Of a stretch of 64,000 nucleotides of DNA, positions 1-8,812 are shown piece by piece. The notes under the pieces were generated by a model, which was not told the origin of the DNA, did no database searches, and saw nothing but the letters and a program-made list of their open reading frames with translations. The translations under genes and the position numbers were made by a program. Every line of letters starts with the position of its first letter. Position 1 is the stretch's first letter. This DNA is from Candidatus Delongbacteria bacterium (lineage in GTDB: Bacteria; CAIWAD01): positions 558,001-622,000 of the forward strand of contig JACKCN010000002.1 in NCBI GenBank assembly GCA_020634015.1, written 5' to 3'.

Positions 1-2
1 AG

Positions 3-1319
3 GGGCCCGTGGTCTTCGTCGAGGGCGGCCTGCCCGGCGATACGGTGCGCGCTGTGATCACGAAGAAGCGCAAGCGCCACCAGGAAGCCCGGGTGCTCGA
101 CCTGCTGGAACCGTCGCCCCTGCGCATCTCCGCCCGCTGTATCCATCAGAACGTGTGTGGCGGCTGCCCCCTGCAGACTCTGGAGTATGCTGAGCAGCTG
201 CGCCAGAAACAGAAGATGGTCGAGGATTCATGGCGTCGCGTGGGTGGCTTCGAGCACGTCGAGGTGGAACCGATCCTGGCCTGCGAAGAACTCTGGCACT
301 ACCGCAACAAGATGGAATTCACCTTCTCGGACCGCCAGTGGGTCGAGGACCGCGACGACCCGCGCGGCCTGCGGTTCGGGCTTGGCCAGCATGTGCGCGG
401 CATCTACAGCAAGGTCTTCGATCTCACGGAGTGTCACCTGCAGTCGGAACTGACAGCGCCGCTGCTTGAGGCCATTCGCCGCTTCGTGGATCCTGGCCCC
501 GGACAGCTGGCCGATGTGTGGCATGTGCGCGAGCAGCAAGGCTTCTGGCGCTTTGTCGTGATTCGCGAAGGCAAGCACACGGGCGAGCGCATGCTGAATC
601 TGGTGACCAATGGCCCCGACGACGGCCGCGTGCGCCAGTTGGCCGATCGGCTGCTTGAGCAGTTTCCCGGAGCGCTGAGTACCATCGTGCACACCATCAG
701 CGAACGCAGTGGGGCCGTGGCCAGCGGTCGGGCCGGCGACGTGCTGCATGGCCCGGGTGTGATCCACGAGGACCTGGACGGGCTGCGCTTCCGGCTGGCG
801 CCCCAGGCCTTCTTCCAGACCAATACACGCCAGGCAGAGCGCCTCTTCGCGCTGGCCCGTGAGATGGCCGGCACCCTCGAGGGCGTCCGGATGCTCGATC
901 TCTACTGCGGATCGGGCGCGATCGCAGCCTGTTTCAGCCGTTTCGTGGAGCACGCGGTGGGCATTGAACTGGTGCCCGAAGCCATCGAGAATGCCCGCGA
1001 GAACGCGCGCCTGAATGGACTGGACAACCTGGAGTTCCACTGCGGGGATGTGCGCCACGCCCTGGCCGAACACGCACAACGCCCCTTTGATCTGGTGGTC
1101 GTCGATCCGCCACGCGCGGGTCTGCATGCCGACGTGACCCGGCAACTGCTGGAGATGAGCCCGCAGCGGCTGGTCTATGTGTCCTGCAACCCGGTGACCC
1201 AGGCCCGTGATGCGGCCCTGCTGGCCGAAGGCGGGTATCGCCTGCGACGCCTGCGTCCCGTGGACATGTTTCCTCATACCTTCCACGTGGAAACCGTGGC
1301 CCTGCTGAGCAAGGACTGA
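3..1319 (+). CDS. rlmD: 23S rRNA (uracil-C5)-methyltransferase, RlmD/RumA type, 5' truncated
   Basis: SAM-dependent methyltransferase that makes 5-methyluridine in 23S rRNA. The frame is already open at base 3 and enters in the middle of the TRAM domain (VVFVEGGLPGD), so the true start lies outside the window and the GTG at 9 is internal. Visible motifs: the iron-sulfur cysteines in CIHQNVCGGC with a fourth in LTECHLQ, the SAM-binding DLYCGSG, the VDPPRAG loop and the catalytic cysteine in YVSCNP. These are the hallmarks of the RlmD/TrmA class, and the four-cysteine cluster favours RlmD or RlmCD over TrmA. The stop is 4 bases before the next gene, suggesting co-transcription. Substrate position (U1939 or U747) cannot be told from sequence. 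Confidence 0.93.
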   Translation, partial: GPVVFVEGGLPGDTVRAVITKKRKRHQEARVLDLLEPSPLRISARCIHQNVCGGCPLQTLEYAEQLRQKQKMVEDSWRRVGGFEHVEVEPILACEELWHYRNKMEFTFSDRQWVEDRDDPRGLRFGLGQHVRGIYSKVFDLTECHLQSELTAPLLEAIRRFVDPGPGQLADVWHVREQQGFWRFVVIREGKHTGERMLNLVTNGPDDGRVRQLADRLLEQFPGALSTIVHTISERSGAVASGRAGDVLHGPGVIHEDLDGLRFRLAPQAFFQTNTRQAERLFALAREMAGTLEGVRMLDLYCGSGAIAACFSRFVEHAVGIELVPEAIENARENARLNGLDNLEFHCGDVRHALAEHAQRPFDLVVVDPPRAGLHADVTRQLLEMSPQRLVYVSCNPVTQARDAALLAEGGYRLRRLRPVDMFPHTFHVETVALLSKD

Positions 1320-1323
1320 CATC

Positions 1324-2307
1324 ATGTATCTCGACACTCTCGATTCGCTGCTGGCCGGAGCCCGCTCGCTGAAAGTGGCCGTGGTGGGCGATCTGATGCT
1401 GGACCGCTACATCTGGGGCCGTGTGCAGCGGATCAGTCCCGAAGCCCCCGTGCCCGTGGTGAGCGTGCAGCACACCAGCCACTGCCTGGGTGGCAGCGCC
1501 AACGTGGTGGGCAACCTGCGCAGTCTGGGCGCGACTCCGGTTCCCGTGGGCGTCACGGGCGTGGATCACGACGGCCAGATCCTGCGCGAACTGTTCCGGG
1601 ATTCGGGCATTGGCGGCGACTGCATTCTCGAAGACCCCAGCCGGCCTACCACGATCAAGACCCGGGTGATCGCCCACGACCAGCACGTGGTACGCGTGGA
1701 TGCCGAATCCACGGGCTTGCTGTCCCCCGAACTGGTCGAGCGGCTGCTGCACCAGGTACGCAGCCTGGAGGGTCTGGATGCCCTGATCTTCCAGGACTAT
1801 GACAAAGGCGTGCTCGGTCCCGAGATCATCGACGCCCTGCGGGATCATTGCGCGCGCAACGGCATCTTCAGCGCGGTGGACCCCAAGTTTCGCCACTTCC
1901 ATTGTTATGGCGCGGTGGACCTGTTCAAGCCCAACGAAAAGGAACTCTGCGAGGCCATGGGCGCGGGTCTGGTCAGCGATGACGAACTGGACGCGCTGGC
2001 CGACGCCTTCCGCCAGGACAGCGGCTGCCGCGAACTGGTGGTCACCCGGGGCGGCAAGGGCATGACCAGCTACCGCGAGGACGGTCAGGACAGCGCACCC
2101 GCGCTCAGCCGCGCCATCGTCGATGTCTCGGGCGCCGGTGACACGGTGATCGCCGCCCTCGTGCTCGCCCGCCTTCAGGGCGCCAGCTCGTCCCGGGCAC
2201 TGGCCTTCGCCAGCCTGAGCGCGGCGGTGGCCTGCGCCGAGGTGGGCGCGGTTCCCGTGGGTCCCGAGGCCTTGCGTACCCTCAACTCCCGACTGGCCCC
2301 GCTCTGA
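1324..2307 (+). CDS. hldA: D-glycero-beta-D-manno-heptose-7-phosphate kinase, RfaE1/HldA type
   Basis: PfkB-family sugar kinase of 327 residues. The N-terminal GDLMLDRYIWG followed by RISPEAPVPV is the signature of the RfaE domain I kinase, which phosphorylates heptose 7-phosphate at C1 in ADP-heptose synthesis for LPS. The GGSANV ligand motif and the C-terminal VSGAGDT motif with the catalytic Asp are intact. It is the stand-alone kinase: the cytidylyltransferase domain of bifunctional HldE is absent, so a separate hldC/rfaE2 should exist elsewhere. ATG is preceded by AAGGA at the end of rlmD. Its presence implies an LPS-type outer membrane. Confidence 0.9.
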   Translation: MYLDTLDSLLAGARSLKVAVVGDLMLDRYIWGRVQRISPEAPVPVVSVQHTSHCLGGSANVVGNLRSLGATPVPVGVTGVDHDGQILRELFRDSGIGGDCILEDPSRPTTIKTRVIAHDQHVVRVDAESTGLLSPELVERLLHQVRSLEGLDALIFQDYDKGVLGPEIIDALRDHCARNGIFSAVDPKFRHFHCYGAVDLFKPNEKELCEAMGAGLVSDDELDALADAFRQDSGCRELVVTRGGKGMTSYREDGQDSAPALSRAIVDVSGAGDTVIAALVLARLQGASSSRALAFASLSAAVACAEVGAVPVGPEALRTLNSRLAPL

Positions 2308-2519
2308 ACGACCGGTGCGTTCAGTCGGTCCCATATCGATTGCCAGGTTGAAAACTCCCTCGCCTCGTGATCCACATAGGCAGGGCGCAAAGGTTGCGTC
2401 GCCCACGCACTCGTGCGCTCGGGTCTCATCTGTCCACTCCGGCTGACACAGGGGCACGAGAAGTCTGGGGGGGCCTGCGAATTCTCCCCGCCCATCGATG
2501 GAACCTGCCAGATTCCGGC

Positions 2520-3236
2520 ATGCATCACGGTCGATCCATTCTCCAACGTGCCGTGGAGTGTCTTGTCCCGGTACTGTTCCCGGCGGTCTGTCAGGAATGC
2601 GGGCAAGCCTTGGCCGCAGGTCGCAGCATCTGTTGTGATGCCTGCCTGGAAGGGCTGGTGCGCGGGGGTGGACTGCACTGGACCGGTCAGGAGTCCGGAA
2701 GACTTCCGGTGCTCTCCCTGTTGCCATACCGTGGTCCGGGGCGGAGACTGGTCACGGCCGTGAAATACGGCGGCGCGCACGGGCTTTCCAGGCGAATGGC
2801 GTGCCTGTTGGCCCGTCAGGCCCGTCGGCTGGCCCCGGAGGCGGATTTTCGCCTGCTCTGCCCGGTGCCCTCACGGCCCGCGCGGCAGCGCGAGCTGGAC
2901 GGCAATCCCGCGGCACGGCTGGCCCTGGACCTCGCTCGCGCGCTTGATGCACGGTACGGGGAGCTGCTGGTTCGCCACGGGCAGGGCGGGCAGCAGAAGA
3001 ACCTGAACCGCACGGGGCGACTGGGCAACCGTTCCGGGGGTTTTGCCCTTCACCGACGAGCGGGCATCCTGGCGGGGCAGGCGGTCTGGCTGGTGGACGA
3101 TGTGGTCACCACGGGAGCCACGCTCGCGCGGTGTGCGCGAGAACTTCGGCAGGGCGGCCTGACAGTGGCGGGTGCGTTCGTGCTGGCCCGGACGCCAACG
3201 GCGGATGAAAGTGGGGGACTGGCCGATGCCCCCTGA
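2520..3236 (+). CDS. ComF-family phosphoribosyltransferase-like protein
   Basis: ComF family, about 238 residues from the ATG chosen here. An upstream in-frame ATG at 2367 exists, but the 51 extra residues are low-complexity and lie before the conserved part. The N-terminus has a zinc-ribbon-like pair CQECG and CCDAC (about residues 23-44). The C-terminus holds the PRTase phosphoribosyl-binding loop VWLVDDVVTTGATL with the paired acidic residues. Family members are linked to natural competence and DNA uptake or to nucleotide salvage, but the biochemical role is not settled. The 212 bases upstream contain no recognisable gene. Confidence 0.82.
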   Translation: MHHGRSILQRAVECLVPVLFPAVCQECGQALAAGRSICCDACLEGLVRGGGLHWTGQESGRLPVLSLLPYRGPGRRLVTAVKYGGAHGLSRRMACLLARQARRLAPEADFRLLCPVPSRPARQRELDGNPAARLALDLARALDARYGELLVRHGQGGQQKNLNRTGRLGNRSGGFALHRRAGILAGQAVWLVDDVVTTGATLARCARELRQGGLTVAGAFVLARTPTADESGGLADAP

Positions 3237-3351
3237 GAGTGTGCTGAATCGTCGACCGAAGGGGTCATGGCGAGGGGCACTGTTTGTGAATAGGCTCCCA
3301 AGTCCTAGCTTGGCGGGTTGAATTGTCGGGAAACACCTGCCGGAGACCCCT

Positions 3352-5601
3352 GTGATTCCTTCGGGCATCCATCAGACGACTCATGGGGGACGCCCGTTGT
3401 GGAGCGCGCCCAGGCTCGTCCTCTGTGCACTGCTGGCCTCCATCGGCCTTGCCTCCTGCACCTTTCGTCCCGCGCATTCGCCTGACTCTCGATCGGGCGA
3501 GGCAGGCATTGCCGACGACAGCCTCTCGGTGGAGCTGGAACTGAAGCGCCTCGAGGCCGAGTTGGCCCGGGCCGGTGAAAAGGGCGCCAGCATGAGCGAG
3601 CTGCGCCGTCTGTTCCTTGACATCCAGTCATTGAATCCTGATCTGGCAGGCCCTCGCCAGGATCAACTGAGTCTTGATGTGGCGCGGCTGATCGTGGACG
3701 AGATGGACGAAGAGCCCGGGCTGGAAACCGAGCTGGAAGCCGGAACCGGCATCCACTCGCTGGATTTTGCCGTCGAGCAGTACGGCGACTCCCTGGAAGC
3801 CGACAGCCTGCTGGCCGGCCTGATGCTGCCCAATGAAGATTCGGGCGAACTTGACAGCGTGCTGGTGCGCGAGCTGGACAGCCTGACCGTGCCCGGCATT
3901 CCCGATGCCGACCAGCGCAGCGTCGAGCAGATGATCGAATACTTCGTGAACGGCAAGGGACGCAAGCACTACACGGTCTGGATGGAACGCTACCCCACGG
4001 TGGCGGGAACCATCCTGCCCATCCTGCGGGAAGAAGGCGTGCCCGAGGACCTGATCTTCCTTTCCATGATCGAGTCCGGCTTCAAGCTGCACGCACGCAG
4101 CAAGGCCAGGGCCGTGGGAGCCTGGCAGTTCATCGCCGAAACCGGTCGCCGCTCCGGCCTCCAGGTCGATCCCTGGGTCGACGAGCGCCTGGATCTGGAG
4201 CTGTCCACCCGGGCCGCTGCACGTCTGCTGAAGTCCCTCTACGGCAACTACGACGATTGGTATCTGGCCTTCGCGGCCTACAACGCAGGTCCGGGCCGTG
4301 TCAACCGGGCAATGAAGCGCGCCAATGGCGATCGCAACTACTGGAACCTGCGTCTGCCCGCCGAAACCCGCAATTATGTGCCGACCTATCTGGCGGCACG
4401 TGAAGTCTTCCGGCGCCGCGAGGAATTCGGTTTCATGCCCGGCGAGATCGAGTCGCCCATGGTGCACGAGCGGGTTCACGTGCCCGGCGCGTTGACTTTC
4501 GCACGACTGGCGGAAATGCTGGAACTGCCCGAAGCCGAACTGCGCGAACTGAACCTGCATGTGCTGGGCAACAATACGGCTCCCCGCGGCTGTGACCTGC
4601 GGGTTCCGCCCGACAAGGCCGACGGCTTCCGGCTTGCGTTGGCCGAACTGCCCAAGGATGCCTTCGTCACCATCCAGCATCACACCGTCAAGCGCGGTGA
4701 GACCCTGGGCAGGATCGCCGCTCGCTACGGCATCAGCCTGTCCACTCTGCGGGCGGCCAACAATCTGGGCAGCCGCTCCTTGATCCACCCGGGCCAGAAG
4801 CTGGTCATTTCAGGTGGCAACGGCGGTGCCCGCCAGGATACGGACATGGATGCCCTGGCCGTGGAGAAGGATGGCCGTCGGGTCTGGACCGTGCACCCCG
4901 GCGATGCCCTGTCCCTGATCGCCTCGCGCAGCGGAGTGAGCGTTGCGCGCCTTCAGGAATGGAACGGTCTGAAGAATTCCCGGATCTACCCGGGGCAGAG
5001 ACTCTGGCTGTCGCCCCCCGAGCACGCCCGGACACAGGATGCGGACCTCAGCCAGAACCGGACGGCGAATGGTGCGGTGCGCACCTACACCGTCAAGGCG
5101 GGGGACACCCCCGGCGAGATCGCCGACACCTGGGGCATTCCCCTCAGCCGGCTGCTGCAGGCCAACGGCATGAGCAACCGGGCCGTGATCCATCCGGGAC
5201 AGCGTCTGGTGCTGCCCGATCTGGATTTCCGGGCCAGTGACGGTCAGGCCACCGGAAGCCGCAAGAATGAGACGTACCGTGTGCGCAACGGCGAGACCAT
5301 CGAAGGCATCGCCCGCAAGCTGTCCGTGTCCACCGAGGATCTGATCGCGGCCAACCGGCTCAAGCGCCCCGACCGCATCAAGGTAGGGCAGACGCTTGTG
5401 GTGCCCGGCAACCCGGTGGGCAGCGAATCGCGCGCCACGGCCAAGGCCCGGACCCATGTGGTGAAGCGCGGTGAGTCCCTCTGGGAGCTGTCCCAGAAGT
5501 ACGGAGTGAGCATCGACCAGCTCCGGCAGTGGAATTCCCTGTCGTCCGACGAGATCAAGGCGGGAACCCGCCTCAAGGTCAGCCAGGACGGCCAGGGATG
5601 A
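3352..5601 (+). CDS. mltD: Membrane-bound lytic murein transglycosylase (MltD-like) with five LysM repeats
   Basis: Cleaves peptidoglycan glycan strands to 1,6-anhydro-muropeptides in the periplasm. The GTG start has GGAG at proper distance. The N-terminus has a hydrophobic segment ending in a lipobox-like GLASC (about residue 40), so an outer-membrane lipoprotein is likely. An acidic linker follows. The SLT domain spans about residues 200-330, with catalytic Glu241 in SMIESGF, then GAWQFI and AFAAYNAGPGRV. Five LysM repeats follow, each opening with a V-x(2)-GE/GD motif and closing with PGQ/VGQ-x-L (about residues 443-745). MltD of E. coli has two LysM repeats, so this one is long. It overlaps the HU gene by 4 bases. 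Confidence 0.93.
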   Translation: MIPSGIHQTTHGGRPLWSAPRLVLCALLASIGLASCTFRPAHSPDSRSGEAGIADDSLSVELELKRLEAELARAGEKGASMSELRRLFLDIQSLNPDLAGPRQDQLSLDVARLIVDEMDEEPGLETELEAGTGIHSLDFAVEQYGDSLEADSLLAGLMLPNEDSGELDSVLVRELDSLTVPGIPDADQRSVEQMIEYFVNGKGRKHYTVWMERYPTVAGTILPILREEGVPEDLIFLSMIESGFKLHARSKARAVGAWQFIAETGRRSGLQVDPWVDERLDLELSTRAAARLLKSLYGNYDDWYLAFAAYNAGPGRVNRAMKRANGDRNYWNLRLPAETRNYVPTYLAAREVFRRREEFGFMPGEIESPMVHERVHVPGALTFARLAEMLELPEAELRELNLHVLGNNTAPRGCDLRVPPDKADGFRLALAELPKDAFVTIQHHTVKRGETLGRIAARYGISLSTLRAANNLGSRSLIHPGQKLVISGGNGGARQDTDMDALAVEKDGRRVWTVHPGDALSLIASRSGVSVARLQEWNGLKNSRIYPGQRLWLSPPEHARTQDADLSQNRTANGAVRTYTVKAGDTPGEIADTWGIPLSRLLQANGMSNRAVIHPGQRLVLPDLDFRASDGQATGSRKNETYRVRNGETIEGIARKLSVSTEDLIAANRLKRPDRIKVGQTLVVPGNPVGSESRATAKARTHVVKRGESLWELSQKYGVSIDQLRQWNSLSSDEIKAGTRLKVSQDGQG

Positions 5602-5897
5602 ACAAGCTGGATCTGGTATCCCGGTTGGCCCGGGAGAGCGGCATCCGTCGTGAGGAAGTACAGACCGTCCTCAACGGGGCTCTGGAATTGATCATGGAAG
5701 AATTGTCCACCGGAGGCCGGGTGGAATTGCGTGGATTCGGCATCTTCACGGCCGAGGAACGCAAGGCCCGCCCGGCGCGAAATCCCCGTACGGGGGAGGA
5801 AGTGTGGCTGCCCCAACGCAGGGTAGCGGCCTTCAAGGCGGCTGAACGACTGAAATCACTGATGGATAACCCGTCGACACAACGACAAGGAGGGTAA
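5598..5897 (+). CDS. HU/IHF-family DNA-binding protein
   Basis: Histone-like protein of 99 residues that bends DNA as a dimer. The start ATG overlaps the stop of the transglycosylase gene (ATGA), and a longer in-frame reading from 5529 would only add residues inside that gene. The N-terminal helices start at MNKLDLVSRLA. The DNA-minor-groove arm carries RPARNPRTGEEVWLP, the classical RNP-x-TGE motif. HU and IHF subunits cannot be separated by sequence alone in this lineage. Confidence 0.93.
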   Translation: MNKLDLVSRLARESGIRREEVQTVLNGALELIMEELSTGGRVELRGFGIFTAEERKARPARNPRTGEEVWLPQRRVAAFKAAERLKSLMDNPSTQRQGG

Positions 5898-5898
5898 G

Positions 5899-5988
5899 TT
5901 GCCCTGCGGAAAAAAGCGCAAACGTGCCAAGATCGCCACTCACAAGCGCAAGAAGCGGCTTCGCAAGAACCGTCACAAGAAGAAGTAG
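5899..5988 (+). CDS. 29-residue AURKAIP1/COX24-type ribosomal small-subunit protein (bS22-like)
   Basis: Tiny gene of 29 codons. Translation gives MPCGKKRKRAKIATHKRK followed by a run of Lys/Arg/His with a KNRH motif. This matches the short AURKAIP1/COX24-domain proteins of Bacteroidota and relatives, which are homologous in their core to mitochondrial mS38 and actinobacterial bS22 of the small ribosomal subunit. The start is TTG at 5899, only one base after the HU stop, with a strong AAGGAGGG 4 bases upstream. Fourteen consecutive codons after ATC are almost all basic. Family assignment rests on recognised sequence pattern; ribosomal location here is inferred. Confidence 0.8.
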   Translation: MPCGKKRKRAKIATHKRKKRLRKNRHKKK

Positions 5989-6105
5989 CATGTGGCTGGC
6001 GTGAAGCTCCGGCAAGCCGGAGCCTCACGGAGCAAGGGACTTTCCGAAAGCCCCTGCGACGGATGGTGTCATTGAATGCCACCCGTTCCGGCAGGCTGCC
6101 GGCAG

Positions 6106-6162
6106 CCCCTGGTCGCGCGAAGGGAAGTCTCTGGCTTGCCTGTGGCGCGACCAGGGGTTTTT
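6106..6162 (+). terminator. Rho-independent terminator downstream of the HU/ribosomal-protein genes
   Basis: Perfect 13-bp stem CCCCTGGTCGCGC / GCGCGACCAGGGG with a 26-base loop, directly followed by TTTTT. It sits between the tiny ribosomal gene and xseA. A second short GC hairpin at 6006-6023 (GCTCCGG/CCGGAGC) has no U tract. Confidence 0.8.
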
Positions 6163-6198
6163 GTGCTCCCATCGGACATTCACGGCGGAACAATGGTC

Positions 6199-7626
6199 AT
6201 GGCTGAATCGGCAGTCCTGAGCGTGGCGGAACTGGCCCAGCGGCTGAGCCTGCACCTGGAACGCGAGTTTCCCGCGGTCTGGGTCCGGGGCGAGCTCTCG
6301 GGGTACAAGCGCCATTCTTCGGGACATCACTATTTCACGCTCAAGGACAGCGATGCCCAGTTCAGTGCCGTGCTCTGGCGCAGCCGTGCCGAGCGGCTGA
6401 GCTTCCGTCCGGGTGACGGACAGGCGGTTGAAGCGCTGGTCCGCATCGTGTTCTACGGTCCCGGCGGACGACTGCAGCTGGATGTGCAGAACATGCGCCC
6501 TTCGGGCCTGGGGAATCTGATGCAGCGATTCCTCGAGCTGAAGGACAAGCTGCGCGCCGAAGGCCTGTTCGACCCGGACCGCAAGAAGCCCCTGCCCAGC
6601 TGGCCTCAACACATCGGGCTGTTGACGGCCCGTCGGGGAGCGGCCCTTCAGGACATCCTCAAGGTGCTGCGCCGCCGTCGTCCCGGCCTGACTCTGACCC
6701 TGCGTTCCACGCCCGTGCAGGGTGCGGGAGCCGGGGAGGCTCTGGCCGACAATCTGCGCCTCCTGCAGGCCGTGCCAGGACTGGACCTGATCATCCTGGG
6801 GCGCGGCGGGGGATCCTTCGAAGACCTTTTCGCCTTCAACTCCGAGACTCTTGCCCGTGTCATCGCGGCTTGCCCGATACCCGTGATCTCGGCGGTCGGG
6901 CACGAGGTGGATCTCTCGATCAGCGACATGGTGGCCGATCTGCGGGCGCCCACGCCCTCGGCGGCCGCCGAACTGGCCGTACCCGAAAGCCGCTTGCTGG
7001 CCCAACAGCTGGACGGCCTGCGTCGCGAGCTGGGGCGCGGTGTCGCGCGGCGCGTGCGGACTGCCCGCCTCAGGCTGGACGGACTGGCCGGGCATCGCGG
7101 ACTGGAAAAGCCGCGCCAACGGTTGCTGCAGGCTCGTCGCGCTCTGGATGATGCCATTTCCCGCAGCCTGGCCCTGCTTGAGCGGCGCCTGGCGGCAGCG
7201 GGCGACCAGTTGCCCGGCCTGTATCACCGTCTGCGCCAGGTCCTGAAATCCCGGGCCGCCGAGACGGCCCTGCGTCTGCACGGACTGCGGCCCCGGCTGC
7301 GCGCGGGATTGGCCCTGCGTACGCAGCACTGGCGACGGGGACCGGACGGGTCCCGTCGGGCCCTGGAACGGGCGCTGGCCCTGCAGCTCGAACGTCGCCG
7401 TGAGCGGCTGCAGGCCGTGGGCGCACGCCTTGAACGACTGGAAACGGGACGCCTGCGCGAGTGGGCGCTCAGACTTGGATTTGCTGAATTGCACGGCCCC
7501 GATGGACACTGGTTGCGGCGCGCCGTCGACCTGCCCATCGAGGGCGAGCTGGAACTGGTGCTGCGCGACGGGCGACGCCAGGCCCGGCTGGTTCCTCCCA
7601 CCGAAGCCCAAGGAGACACCGAGTGA
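6199..7626 (+). CDS. xseA: Exodeoxyribonuclease VII large subunit
   Basis: Catalytic subunit of ExoVII, which degrades single-stranded DNA to oligonucleotides. An N-terminal OB-fold (SVAELAQRLSLHLEREFP, VRGELSGYKRHSSGHHYFTLKD) precedes the exonuclease domain with ILGRGGGSFEDL and SAVGHEVD, and a long Arg/Leu-rich coiled coil that recruits XseB. Start: ATG 6199 has GGCGGA 9 bases upstream; ATG 6193 is also possible. The open frame extends upstream to 6076 through the terminator, which argues against an earlier start. Length of 475 residues is normal. It overlaps xseB by 4 bases. Confidence 0.94.
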   Translation: MAESAVLSVAELAQRLSLHLEREFPAVWVRGELSGYKRHSSGHHYFTLKDSDAQFSAVLWRSRAERLSFRPGDGQAVEALVRIVFYGPGGRLQLDVQNMRPSGLGNLMQRFLELKDKLRAEGLFDPDRKKPLPSWPQHIGLLTARRGAALQDILKVLRRRRPGLTLTLRSTPVQGAGAGEALADNLRLLQAVPGLDLIILGRGGGSFEDLFAFNSETLARVIAACPIPVISAVGHEVDLSISDMVADLRAPTPSAAAELAVPESRLLAQQLDGLRRELGRGVARRVRTARLRLDGLAGHRGLEKPRQRLLQARRALDDAISRSLALLERRLAAAGDQLPGLYHRLRQVLKSRAAETALRLHGLRPRLRAGLALRTQHWRRGPDGSRRALERALALQLERRRERLQAVGARLERLETGRLREWALRLGFAELHGPDGHWLRRAVDLPIEGELELVLRDGRRQARLVPPTEAQGDTE

Positions 7627-7916
7627 GCCCGAAGAAGACCCCGGCACCCGCCACGACGGAATCCTTCGAAAGCGCGCTGGCCCGACTGGAGGACATTGTC
7701 CACGAACTGGAAGAGGGCGACATCTCCCTCGAGGAATGCCTGGCCCGCTATCAGGAAGGTCTGCGCCTGCACCGGGTCTGTCAGGAACGCCTGGGGCGGG
7801 TGGAGGAAGAACTGGCCCGCCTGCTCGAGGACGACGGCAGTCTCAGTACCTGGAATCCGGATGACGAGGGATCGCAGGACTCCGCCGGTCCCGATTCGGG
7901 ACTCTTCGGCCAATGA
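7623..7916 (+). CDS. xseB: Exodeoxyribonuclease VII small subunit
   Basis: 97-residue helical protein that binds the XseA coiled coil. The core SFESALARLEDIVHELEEG followed by LEECLARYQEG is the family signature. The C-terminal 30 residues are acidic and variable. Starts at GTG overlapping the xseA stop (GTGA) and overlaps nadK by 4 bases, so XseA, XseB and NadK are translationally coupled. Confidence 0.94.
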   Translation: MSPKKTPAPATTESFESALARLEDIVHELEEGDISLEECLARYQEGLRLHRVCQERLGRVEEELARLLEDDGSLSTWNPDDEGSQDSAGPDSGLFGQ

Positions 7917-8812
7917 TCTTCGGCATCACAGGCAGCGCGCGCTCCCGGGACCTGCGCAGCGTACTTCCCGAGCTGCTGGAGACTCTCGAGCGGCTGGGGC
8001 AGCAGGCGGTGCTGGATCACGCCCTGGCCGTGCGCTGCTGGCCCGAGGATCTACCCGAGGATCTGGAACTGGTGGACGCCCGTGAATTGTCGGCCCACTG
8101 CGACCTGGTGATTTCGATGGGGGGCGACGGCTCCATGCTCGGCGCTGTACGCCAGATGGTGGTGGACCGCCCCGTGCTCGGTCTGCACATGGGGCGGCTG
8201 GGGTACCTGACCGCCCTGGCACCGGAGGAGCTGGAATCCGGCCTGAAGCGAGTGATCGCTGGCCGGGCGATCGAGCAGCCCCGGATGATGCTGCAGATGG
8301 AGATCGGCCCGAATCTGGCTGACGCGAGCGCCGGGAAAGTGCGCGTGCGCCGCGATGCGCTCAACGACATCGTGATCCACAGTGCGCGGCCGGCACGCAT
8401 CCTGCGCCTGCGCACGCGCATCGACCATGTGAATGTGTTCGGCCTGGAAGGCGACGGCCTGATCCACAGCACGCCCACGGGCAGCAGTGCGTACAGCCTG
8501 AGCGGAGGAGGACCGATCATGGATCCCTCCATGCAGGCGATCATCCTCACGCCCAGCATGGCCCATTCGATTTCCCACCGGCCCATGGTGATCGGTGCCG
8601 AGTCGGTGATCGAGAGCTGGATCGGCACGCCCTCGAGCCCGCTGATCGTCACCGTGGATGGTCAGGAGACCTTCAGGCTCAAACGGTCCGAACATGTGCG
8701 TGTCAGGCGCAGTTCACGGATCTGCCGCCTGATCACGCTGGACGAGCAGGGCTTTCTCAAGACCCTGCGCAACAAGTTGAAATGGAACCTGGAAGGGGAC
8801 GAGCCCGCATGA
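7913..8812 (+). CDS. nadK: NAD kinase
   Basis: Phosphorylates NAD to NADP. Contains the GGDGSMLGAVR nucleotide motif (about residues 68-78), GRLGYL, the GDGLIHSTPTGSSAYSLS region and PSMAHSISHRP. All are conserved NadK motifs, including the Asp of GGDG. 299 residues, typical length. Start and stop overlap xseB and ftsY by 4 bases each. Confidence 0.94.
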   Translation: MIFGITGSARSRDLRSVLPELLETLERLGQQAVLDHALAVRCWPEDLPEDLELVDARELSAHCDLVISMGGDGSMLGAVRQMVVDRPVLGLHMGRLGYLTALAPEELESGLKRVIAGRAIEQPRMMLQMEIGPNLADASAGKVRVRRDALNDIVIHSARPARILRLRTRIDHVNVFGLEGDGLIHSTPTGSSAYSLSGGGPIMDPSMQAIILTPSMAHSISHRPMVIGAESVIESWIGTPSSPLIVTVDGQETFRLKRSEHVRVRRSSRICRLITLDEQGFLKTLRNKLKWNLEGDEPA

